From Sphingomonadales bacterium (GTDB lineage: Bacteria; Pseudomonadota; Alphaproteobacteria; Sphingomonadales; Sphingomonadaceae): DNA of 5,730 nt. The stretch spans positions 1 through 5,730 of the forward strand of contig RDXA01000162.1 of NCBI GenBank assembly GCA_004292705.1, written 5' to 3'. The number at the start of each line of letters is the position of its first letter. Within the stretch, counting starts at the first letter, position 1. Made by a program: the position numbers and the translations under genes. Positions 1-5,168 of this stretch are shown piece after piece. The notes beneath the pieces are model-generated. The model ran no database searches, had not been told where the DNA came from, and saw nothing but the letters and a program-made list of their open reading frames with translations.

Positions 1-720
1 TTCATCCTCGGGCGTGAAGGGCATGTTCATCCGCCGCCGCACGATCGCTGGGAACACGGCAAGGAACTGCTTGCCGATATCCTTGATGAATTCGAAATTC
101 GCCGCCCATGCGGCGTCGTCCGCGCATTCGAGGTGATCGGCGAAAATCCCGCCCACCCCGCGATGCACCTGACGATGGGGAATGTAGAAGTAATCCTCCG
201 CCCACTTGGCAAAGCGCTCGTAATGCGCCGGGTCATGCGGATCGCAGGCGGCCTTCATCGCCGCATGGAATTCCGCCGTGTCCTGGGCATAGGGGATCGG
301 CGGGTTGAGGTCCGCCCCGCCGCCGAACCACGCCTTGGTGGTGGTGAGGAAGCGGGTGTTCATGTGCACCGCGGGCACGTGCGGGTTGCTCATGTGCGCG
401 ACCAGGCTGATGCCGGTGGCGACGAAGCCGGGGGCCTCCGCGCTCGCTCCGTTGATGCTCCCGGCAAATTCCTTGGCGAAGCTGCCGCGCACGGTCGAGA
501 CATTGACGCCGACCTTTTCGAACACCTTGCCCTTCATCAACCCCTGCACCCCGCCGCCGGGATCAGGGTTGCCTTCTTCCTCGCGGTTCCAAGGGGTATA
601 CTGAAAGGCGGCGTCCGAGCCCGCCTCACGTTCGATCGCCTCGAATTCAGCGCATATCCGGTCGCGCAAATCTTCAAACCACGCGCGCGCCTTCGCGGTA
701 TGTTGTGTCCAGTCCGTCAT
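1..720 (-). CDS. hemF: Oxygen-dependent coproporphyrinogen III oxidase, C-terminal end missing
   Basis: HemF oxidatively decarboxylates two propionate side chains of coproporphyrinogen III to give protoporphyrinogen IX, using O2, in cytoplasmic haem biosynthesis. The minus strand encodes 240 residues to the window edge with no stop. E. coli HemF is 299 residues, so about the last 50-60 are missing. Visible family blocks are NPDPGGGVQGLMKGKVFEKVG (start at residue 51), VHMNTRF (118-124), WFGGGADLNPPIPY (131-144) and YFYIPHR followed by RGVGGIF (177-193). Histidines H109, H114, H119 and H182 lie where the family has conserved active-site or metal-binding histidines. The ATG at 720 is chosen because a purine-rich GGACGGGGA lies just upstream. 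An in-frame ATG at 750 has no ribosome-binding site and would add ten atypical residues. The signature deviates from the classic one: Ala174 replaces Cys, Val185 replaces Glu in HRxExRG, and Ala194 replaces Phe. It is divergent from the pdeM-like gene. Family assignment is firm. Confidence 0.96.
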   Translation of the reverse strand, partial: MTDWTQHTAKARAWFEDLRDRICAEFEAIEREAGSDAAFQYTPWNREEEGNPDPGGGVQGLMKGKVFEKVGVNVSTVRGSFAKEFAGSINGASAEAPGFVATGISLVAHMSNPHVPAVHMNTRFLTTTKAWFGGGADLNPPIPYAQDTAEFHAAMKAACDPHDPAHYERFAKWAEDYFYIPHRQVHRGVGGIFADHLECADDAAWAANFEFIKDIGKQFLAVFPAIVRRRMNMPFTPEDE

Positions 721-756
721 ACATCCCCGTCCGTCATTCACGCGCACCATAGGCGA

Positions 757-775
757 GCTTGCGCGGCGCACAAGC
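757..775. repeat. Near-perfect palindrome, possible operator between divergent genes
   Basis: GCTTGCGCGGCGCACAAGC reads almost the same on both strands: eight of nine base pairs match around a central G, and only the fifth pair from the inner GCTTG arm side (C/A) fails. Its position roughly midway between two divergent starts fits a repressor or activator site. I do not recognise it as the consensus of a named regulator. GC-rich DNA makes chance palindromes more likely. Confidence 0.35.
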
Positions 776-788
776 CCCGCGCGCCGGT

Positions 789-808
789 TGCAAAGCCGAA
801 TGTTTGCA
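789..808. repeat. Inverted repeat TGCAAA-N8-TTTGCA upstream of pdeM-like gene
   Basis: Two perfect 6-base arms, TGCAAA at 789-794 and TTTGCA at 803-808, are separated by eight bases. They end 14 bases before the chosen ATG. The arms are AT-rich against a GC-rich background, which makes them more noticeable. The site could be a dimeric-regulator site or a small leader hairpin. No regulator is assigned. Confidence 0.3.
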
Positions 809-822
809 GGCACAGGCAAGCA

Positions 823-1530
823 ATGGTTCGCGCTATGTTCGCCTCCTTCGAATTCGCCGGGCGCGAGCTGCGGCTGGGCCCGGCGCGCGCGCTTTACTGG
901 CCCGCCGAGCGCGCACTGCTGGTTGCCGATCTGCACTTGGAGAAGGCGAGCTGGTATGCTGCACGGGGCCAGATGCTTCCGCCCTATGACAGCCGCGACA
1001 CGCTCGAACGGCTCGCCGATGCCGTCAAGCAGACAGGCGCGCGGCGCGTTATCACCCTCGGCGACAATTTCCACGACGATGCGGGCGCACTGCGGCTGGA
1101 CGCACATTGCACCGGAATGCTGGAGGCGCTGACCCGCGCACTCGACTGGGTGTGGATCACCGGCAACCATGACGAGGCGCTACCCAAGGGCTTCGGCGGA
1201 ACAATAGTGCCCGAACTCGAGATGGGCGGGATTATCCTGCGCCATGAAGCCCGCCCGGGTGAGACTGCGCCCGAACTATCGGGCCACTTTCACCCCAAGC
1301 TTCGGGTCAACGTGAGGAACCGCCATATCGCCCGGCCGTGCGCGGTCATGGGCCGCAATGCCGATGGCGCCGAGCGCATGATTTTGCCTGCCTTCGGTAG
1401 CCTCACCGGGGGGCTCGACGCTGCCGCGCCGGAAATCCGCGCGGCGCTCAGTCCGGCGCACCGGATCGAGGCGCTGATGCCGGCGCGCGGCCAGATCGCA
1501 CGCTTCCCGCTCTGGGCAGCACCGGCGTAA
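823..1530 (+). CDS. pdeM: PdeM-like metallophosphoesterase (ligase-associated DNA damage response type)
   Basis: This 235-residue protein is a calcineurin-like metallophosphoesterase. The metal-binding motifs appear in order: D36-L-H38 (in VADLHLEKASW), G80-D81-N (GDNFHDD), G114-N-H116-D (ITGNHDE) and G154-H155-F-H157 (SGHFHPKL). These should bind a dinuclear metal centre that hydrolyses phosphoester bonds. The compact length, the LHLEK first motif and the N-terminal block resemble the PdeM family, often encoded beside an Lhr-type helicase and an ATP-dependent ligase and predicted to act as a DNA-processing nuclease. The exact substrate is unproven. The frame is open upstream to 133, but that part is antisense to hemF. 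ATG 823 has AGG at 814-816 with a 6-base gap; ATG 835 is an alternative with a weaker site. It stands alone here: hemF diverges upstream and infC follows 74 bases after the stop. Phosphoesterase fold is near certain; the PdeM subfamily is likely. Confidence 0.88.
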   Translation: MVRAMFASFEFAGRELRLGPARALYWPAERALLVADLHLEKASWYAARGQMLPPYDSRDTLERLADAVKQTGARRVITLGDNFHDDAGALRLDAHCTGMLEALTRALDWVWITGNHDEALPKGFGGTIVPELEMGGIILRHEARPGETAPELSGHFHPKLRVNVRNRHIARPCAVMGRNADGAERMILPAFGSLTGGLDAAAPEIRAALSPAHRIEALMPARGQIARFPLWAAPA

Positions 1531-1541
1531 GACTCCATCTG

Positions 1542-1572
1542 GCGCTCGCCCCTGTTTCGCACTAAGGAGCGC
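1542..1572 (+). repeat. Inverted repeat in pdeM-infC gap
   Basis: GCGCTC at 1542-1547 and GAGCGC at 1567-1572 form a perfect 6-base inverted repeat around a 19-base loop, between the pdeM-like stop and the infC ribosome-binding site. It has no following T tract, so it is not a convincing terminator. It may be a leader structure of infC mRNA or chance. Confidence 0.2.
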
Positions 1573-1590
1573 GCAGAACTCAGGTGACCA

Positions 1591-1607
1591 TAGGAGAACA
1601 CCCCATA
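1591..1607 (+). promoter_or_regulatory. infC ribosome-binding site with ATA start codon
   Basis: TAGGAG at 1591-1596 is the best Shine-Dalgarno sequence in the window. Eight bases later, in the infC frame, stands ATA (1605-1607). There is no ATG in the frame until codon 22 of this reading, too far in to preserve the usual N-terminus. IF-3 genes classically start on a rare codon (AUU in E. coli) because IF-3 discriminates against such starts and so represses its own translation. An ATA start here would fit the same feedback. This is inference from spacing and family precedent. Confidence 0.65.
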
Positions 1608-2147
1608 TCACGTCCACCCCGGCGCTCATTGGCCCCGCCCATCAAAAGCGGCCCTCGTTTTGATAACATGATCAATGTCCCCAAGGTCCGCGTCATCGAT
1701 GACGAAGGCGAAAACCTTGGTGTGATGTACACCCGCGAAGCGATCGAACAGGCCAATGAAAAGGGCCTCAATCTCGTCGAAGTGTCCCCCAACGCGGACC
1801 CGCCGGTGTGCAAGTTCCTCGATGTCGGCAAGTATCGCTACGAGGCCCAGAAAAAGGCCAATCTGGCGCGCAAGAGCCAGAAGACGCAGGACATCAAGGA
1901 AGTGAAGATGCGCCCGAACATCGACACGCATGATTATGACGTGAAGATGCGCAACGTGACCAAGTTCATCGAACATGGCGACAAGGTGAAGATCACCCTC
2001 AGGTTTCGGGGCCGCGAAATGGCCCACCAGCACCTCGGGATGGATCTGCTCAAGCGGGTGCAGGACGATGTGGCCGAAGTCGCCAAGGTCGAGGCCTTCC
2101 CGCGGCTTGAAGGTCGCCAGATGCTGATGGTGCTCGCGCCCAAATAG
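1605..2147 (+). CDS. infC: Translation initiation factor IF-3
   Basis: IF-3 binds the 30S subunit, keeps it apart from 50S and checks start codon and initiator tRNA pairing. Counting from the ATA codon the protein has 180 residues, the same as E. coli IF-3. The N-domain covers roughly residues 15-85, with the signature SPNADPPVCKFLDVGKYRYE at 61-80. A lysine-rich linker helix follows at about 83-100. The C-domain contains ITLRFRGREMAHQ at 130-142 and ends EGRQMLMVLAPK. Other possible starts are GTG 1584, 14 bases from an AAGGAG at 1564-1569, and TTG 1629, which lacks a ribosome-binding site. An annotation limited to ATG/GTG/TTG would choose one of those. The usual partners rpmI and rplT do not follow; a probable terminator does. 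The family call is certain and only the start is open. Confidence 0.97.
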   Translation: MSRPPRRSLAPPIKSGPRFDNMINVPKVRVIDDEGENLGVMYTREAIEQANEKGLNLVEVSPNADPPVCKFLDVGKYRYEAQKKANLARKSQKTQDIKEVKMRPNIDTHDYDVKMRNVTKFIEHGDKVKITLRFRGREMAHQHLGMDLLKRVQDDVAEVAKVEAFPRLEGRQMLMVLAPK

Positions 2148-2173
2148 GCGCTCGGCAAGGTTGAAACGTGTGC

Positions 2174-2201
2174 GGGGGCGGATCGCAAGGTCTGCCCCTT
2201 T
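2174..2201 (+). terminator. Probable intrinsic terminator after infC
   Basis: GGGGCGGA (2175-2182) pairs with TCTGCCCC (2191-2198) as an 8-base stem with one G-T pair and an 8-base loop, 27 bases after the infC stop. The stem is followed by TTT, then GCTGTTT, so the T tract is short and interrupted. Position and stem strength support a terminator of moderate strength, and transcription of infC probably ends here. Confidence 0.55.
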
Positions 2202-2423
2202 GCTGTTTGGCCTACCAGGTTGCGCAGGCTGTCGACCGACAGCTTGAACGCTCGACAAAGCGCCTATGGAAACCGATTGCGGGCGACAGCGTTCGTCAAG
2301 TTCATGCTATTGAATCACAATGAAGAGGAAGACCGGTTTCAGCCGATGTACTGACCCCTTCAAAACCGTATCTAGCCTGCGTTAGCCCCGCTTAAGACCT
2401 CGCCACTTCCCCCTTGCCGGGAC
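2202..2423. other. Non-coding stretch between infC terminator and first DUF547 gene
   Basis: Together with the terminator and the parS-like site this makes the 298-base gap between infC and the first DUF547 gene. I find no tRNA or convincing gene in it. It holds a perfect inverted repeat (2228-2243), a GAATC methylation-type site (2312-2316), and a region around 2300-2385 that is less GC-rich than the genes and is the likely place for the promoter of the downstream gene. TATCTA near 2370 could be a -10 element, but no good -35 lies at the right distance. Confidence 0.4.
2228..2243. repeat. Perfect 7-base inverted repeat GCTGTCG-AC-CGACAGC
   Basis: The 16-base sequence GCTGTCGACCGACAGC has two perfect 7-base arms around AC, and as RNA could fold as a 6-pair stem with a GACC loop. 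It lies 30 bases after the infC terminator. No T tract follows, so it is either a DNA-binding site, a backup terminator element, or chance. Confidence 0.35.
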
Positions 2424-2439
2424 TGTTTCACGGGAAACA
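2424..2439. promoter_or_regulatory. parS-like ParB-binding site, one mismatch from consensus
   Basis: TGTTTCACGGGAAACA differs from the conserved bacterial parS consensus TGTTTCACGTGAAACA at one position, the tenth base (G for T). parS is where ParB loads onto chromosomes to spread, drive origin segregation and recruit SMC. The site ends 6 bases before the ATG of the first DUF547 gene, so bound ParB could also block that gene. As RNA the arms TGTTTC/GAAACA would form a hairpin enclosing ACGG and partly hide the weak GGGA ribosome-binding sequence. The near match is seen directly; ParB binding is inferred. Confidence 0.6.
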
Positions 2440-2445
2440 TCAGCC

Positions 2446-3567
2446 ATGTCGATCCTGCCCCTTGTCCGCTCCGCGTTGCTGGCCTCGGCCCTGATCGCAG
2501 CCGCGCCGGCCCTTGCCGATGTCACGCTGGCTGACCCCGATTTCGCGACCTTCGTGCCCTCGCAGACACCGACCAACGACAAGATCGACTATTCGATCTG
2601 GGACGAGGCGATGAAGAACATCGTCATCTCGATGGGGCCAAGCCTGCGCGAAGGCGCTCCGCGTCCCGATCCGAGTTTCGGCACCCGCCGCCAGTATGGT
2701 CATGTCTCGCGTTATCGGCTGGAAGGCACAAGGGTGATGTTCAGCTTCCTCGATTCCGAGGTGATTGCGAGCTTCACCGAGTATCGGCAGGATCTTGAGC
2801 GCACGGCTGATATCGTCGACATCCAGTCGCTGAGCCGCAACGAACAGCTCGCCTACTGGATCAACCTCCATAATGTCGCGATGGTTGAACAGATCGCCAA
2901 TGCCTGGCCGGTGCGCCAGCCGCGCGACATCAAGGTGGACGGCGTTCCGCTCGACGAGGCGCGCTTCATTACCGTGGAGGGCATCAAGCTGTCCCCCCGC
3001 GACATCCGCGAGAAGATCGTTTACCACAACTGGCAGGATCCGGTGGTGATCTACGGCTTCTGGCGCGGCGAGATTGGCGGGCCTTCGCTCCAGAAAGAAG
3101 CCTTCAACGCCGACAATGTTGCGCGGCTGCTGGTGCGCGGTGCGGGCGATTTCGTCAATTCGTTGCGCGGCTCGCAGGAGCAGGAGGGCCGGTTGCAGGT
3201 CTCCGAGCTTTACCGCGAGGCGGCGGCGTTCTTCTTCCCCGATTTCGAGAAGGACGTACGCGCGCACCTGACGCGCTATGCCGATGACAAGACCACCGCC
3301 CTGCTGACCCAGGCAGGCGGAGCAGAGCCGGTGATCCGGGAATATGACATCGCCGATCTTGAAGGCGGCGTGCGCGAACCAACCTACCAGAACATCACCT
3401 CGAACGGCCAGTCGATCAGCTTCCGCATCCCGCAGAGCATGGCCGCGCTGCTCAAGGAGCGCGAGACCAAGTTCCAGGAGATCATCCGGCAGGGCCGCAC
3501 CGGCACGGTGACTTTCAGCAACATCACCCTGCCCGGCAGCGACAGCGAGCCGGCCGAGGTCGAATAG
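2446..3567 (+). CDS. Exported DUF547-domain protein, first of tandem pair
   Basis: This 373-residue protein has a clear Sec signal peptide: Arg8, a hydrophobic stretch at about 9-23, and a likely cleavage after ALA24 before Asp25. It is therefore expected in the periplasm or outside. The DUF547 region spans about 105-260, with RNEQLAYWINLHNVAM (131-146), the DIxVDGVPLDE block, LSPRDIREKIV, and YGFWRGEIGGPSL (203-215), followed by EAFNADNVARLL. In most DUF547 proteins the last motif reads like C-x4-C-P; here Arg207 and Gly212 stand in those places, and the mature protein has no cysteine at all. No enzymatic activity is established for the domain, so function is unknown. ATG 2446 is supported by the signal peptide it creates; the ribosome-binding sequence is weak (GGGA, 10 bases away) and overlaps the parS-like site. 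A homologous copy follows 219 bases downstream on the same strand. Confidence 0.92.
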   Translation: MSILPLVRSALLASALIAAAPALADVTLADPDFATFVPSQTPTNDKIDYSIWDEAMKNIVISMGPSLREGAPRPDPSFGTRRQYGHVSRYRLEGTRVMFSFLDSEVIASFTEYRQDLERTADIVDIQSLSRNEQLAYWINLHNVAMVEQIANAWPVRQPRDIKVDGVPLDEARFITVEGIKLSPRDIREKIVYHNWQDPVVIYGFWRGEIGGPSLQKEAFNADNVARLLVRGAGDFVNSLRGSQEQEGRLQVSELYREAAAFFFPDFEKDVRAHLTRYADDKTTALLTQAGGAEPVIREYDIADLEGGVREPTYQNITSNGQSISFRIPQSMAALLKERETKFQEIIRQGRTGTVTFSNITLPGSDSEPAEVE

Positions 3568-3601
3568 CAGACCGCACCCCGCCCCGCGCGCACCGTCGCA
3601 T

Positions 3602-3628
3602 CAGACGCATGTCAGCGCAGCATGTCTG
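3602..3628 (+). repeat. Imperfect inverted repeat after first DUF547 gene
   Basis: CAGACGCATG at 3602-3611 and CATGTCTG at 3621-3628 can pair imperfectly, with a small bulge, 34 bases after the first DUF547 stop. No T tract follows. It might be a weak terminator or processing hairpin, in which case the second DUF547 gene would need its own promoter. Confidence 0.2.
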
Positions 3629-3690
3629 CCCAGTCGCTGCGCAACCGATGGTCGGGCACGCCATCACTCCCGGCTCACCCGGCCAAGGCT

Positions 3691-3719
3691 GAAGATATCT
3701 TCATGAACTTGCGTTCATG
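3691..3719. promoter_or_regulatory. Overlapping palindromes upstream of second DUF547 gene, possible operator
   Basis: A perfect 12-base palindrome GAAGATATCTTC (3691-3702) runs directly into a perfect 7-base inverted repeat CATGAAC-TTGC-GTTCATG (3702-3719). The pair is AT-rich in a GC-rich setting and lies 68-96 bases before the chosen start of the second DUF547 gene, a typical operator distance. The first DUF547 gene has nothing equivalent, so the copies may be controlled differently. The regulator is unknown. Confidence 0.45.
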
Positions 3720-3786
3720 TGAGGTTTATCGGCTTGAGATAGCTTGTCTTTCGGACGGGCTTGAATCCTCTGGTGGGAGAGATGCG

Positions 3787-5016
3787 ATGATGCCGAATTC
3801 CCTTAAAATGCTGCTGCTGGCCGGTTGTGCCCTTGCGGCGCCCCCGGCTGTCGCAGAGAGCGCGACACCCGCCACCCACGCCCAGACCGGTCGGGACGAC
3901 GTGCATTTCGTGCCTGCCATCGCCGCTGCCGATGCCCGCACCTCTCTGAGCGACGCGCGGCTGGCGATCTTCACGCCGACCACCGATCCGATCCGCACCA
4001 CCATCGATTACGACATCTGGGACTACGCGCTCAAGCGCCTGGTCATCTCGATGGGGCCATCGGAACGGAAGGGCGCCGTGCAGGCCCAGCCAATCACCGG
4101 CACGAGGCTGAAGCAGGGGCCGCAATCGCGCTACCGGCTGGAAGGCTCGATGGTGATGTTCCACTTCTTCGATCAGGACGTCATCGCAAGCTTCACCGAA
4201 TATCGTCAGGATCTGGAGCGGGTCGTGGAAACACACGACATTTCCGCCCTGCCGCGCAACGAACAGCTCGCCTTCTGGTTCAACCTGCACAATGTCGCGA
4301 TGATGGAACAGATCGCGCGGGAATGGCCGGTGCGCGAACCGAAGGATATCCGCATCGACGGGGTGCCGCTGGACGAGGCAAAGTTCATCACCCTGCGGGG
4401 CATTCCGGTATCGCTGCGCGACATCCGCGAGAACATCGTGTTCCGCCACTGGAAAGACCCAAAGGTGATCTACGGCTTCTGGCGCGGCGAGATCGGAATG
4501 CCGCACCTCCAGACCAATGCCTTCACAGGCAGCAATGTCGCCCCGCTGCTGGACATCGCCGCTACCGATTTCATCAACTCGCTGCGCGGCACGCAGAAGA
4601 TTTACGGCAAACTGGCGGTGTCGGAGCTCTACGCCGAAGTCGCGCCGTTCTACTTCCCCGATTTCGAGAACGATCTGCGTGCGCATCTCGCGGCATACGC
4701 CGAAGAGCCGGTGGTGGAGCTGCTCGCCGAAACCGACCGGACGGTCGCGACGATCCGCGAGCACGATATCTCCGACCTGCACGGCGGGGCGCGTCCGGCC
4801 AACTACCTGTTCGTCGACGTGACACCCGGTTCGGCCGCCGCAAATCCGTGGCAGCTCGGCTGCACCGAAAAAATGGGTCAGGGGGCCTGCAACCTCCTTT
4901 ATGCGCGCGCCTTGAAGCTCGACAGGATGGTTCGCCGCGGCAAGCCGGTTTCGCGGGTGTTCTTCTCGAACATTGACCTGCCGGGCGATCCGCCGAACAA
5001 GAACGCCGTGCAATAG
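3787..5016 (+). CDS. Exported DUF547-domain protein, second of tandem pair
   Basis: This 409-residue paralogue of the preceding gene aligns with it along most of its length, with shared blocks IDYxIWD, VISMGPS, VIASFTEYRQDLER, NEQLAxW (158-164) and YGFWRGEIG (229-237). The start at ATG 3787 is set by GGGAGA at 3775-3780, seven bases or so upstream; the frame is open to 3622 without such support. The N-terminus MMPNSLKMLLLAGCALAAPPAVA looks like a signal peptide with cleavage after Ala23. It also contains LAGC (11-14), a possible lipobox, but the hydrophobic run before Cys14 is short. The DUF547 cysteine positions carry Arg233 and Met238. A C-terminal insert absent from the first copy holds the only two mature cysteines, C359 and C368, likely disulfide-forming in the periplasm. 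Both copies end with a similar block (FSNIxLPG). Function is unknown. Confidence 0.92.
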   Translation: MMPNSLKMLLLAGCALAAPPAVAESATPATHAQTGRDDVHFVPAIAAADARTSLSDARLAIFTPTTDPIRTTIDYDIWDYALKRLVISMGPSERKGAVQAQPITGTRLKQGPQSRYRLEGSMVMFHFFDQDVIASFTEYRQDLERVVETHDISALPRNEQLAFWFNLHNVAMMEQIAREWPVREPKDIRIDGVPLDEAKFITLRGIPVSLRDIRENIVFRHWKDPKVIYGFWRGEIGMPHLQTNAFTGSNVAPLLDIAATDFINSLRGTQKIYGKLAVSELYAEVAPFYFPDFENDLRAHLAAYAEEPVVELLAETDRTVATIREHDISDLHGGARPANYLFVDVTPGSAAANPWQLGCTEKMGQGACNLLYARALKLDRMVRRGKPVSRVFFSNIDLPGDPPNKNAVQ

Positions 5017-5035
5017 AGACGGGTTATTCGCGGTG

Positions 5036-5057
5036 ACAGCGGCTGTGCGGCCGTTGT
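5036..5057 (+). terminator. Weak hairpin after second DUF547 gene, possible terminator
   Basis: ACAGCGGC (5036-5043) can pair with GCCGTTGT (5050-5057) as an 8-base stem with one G-T pair and a 6-base loop, starting 20 bases after the stop. The bases after it are GCCCCGG, not a T tract, so it is not a canonical intrinsic terminator. Read-through into the transporter gene remains possible. Confidence 0.3.
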
Positions 5058-5168
5058 GCCCCGGCGGGAGATGGAGTGGCACCATCGGCCTGATTCCGCC
5101 ACGGGGCTTGCCGCGAGCGCCGGGATGCTGATAGCCCTCTGCCTCTAGGCAAGGGGAGATCGCCAAAC

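Larger units (their letters stand above)
721..822. promoter_or_regulatory. Divergent hemF / pdeM-like intergenic region
   Basis: These 102 bases separate the start codons of two genes transcribed away from each other, so promoters for both should lie here or just inside the genes. I cannot pick convincing -35/-10 pairs for either direction. Two inverted repeats stand out: a 19-base near-palindrome at 757-775, and TGCAAA-N8-TTTGCA at 789-808 close to the pdeM-like start. Function as promoter region is inferred from gene orientation. Confidence 0.5.

Noticed and set aside
748..750. Alternative hemF start codon ten codons upstream
   Set aside because: It has no Shine-Dalgarno sequence, and the added residues are atypical. 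The start at 720 has a purine-rich site and the typical short N-terminus.
133..822. Long upstream extension of the pdeM-like reading frame
   Set aside because: It is antisense to hemF, whose protein is clearly conserved. The Arg/Gly/His-rich translation has no family resemblance, and the phosphoesterase homology starts only at about 823.
1626..2258. 210-codon minus-strand open frame opposite infC
   Set aside because: infC is unmistakable on the plus strand. The antisense product has no recognisable features.
2304..2354. 16-codon open frame (MLLNHNEEEDRFQPMY)
   Set aside because: It has no ribosome-binding site and is too short to judge by composition. Nothing in the context supports a leader peptide.
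2440..3267. 275-codon minus-strand open frame opposite the first DUF547 gene
   Set aside because: Same artefact: it mirrors a conserved gene and resembles the antisense translation of the paralogue only because the sense strands are homologous.
3705..3716. GAAC-N4-GTTC, resembling the Gram-positive LexA (SOS) box
   Set aside because: Alphaproteobacterial LexA recognises GTTC-N7-GTTC direct repeats, and the downstream gene has no link to DNA damage. It is better treated as part of the unassigned inverted repeat.
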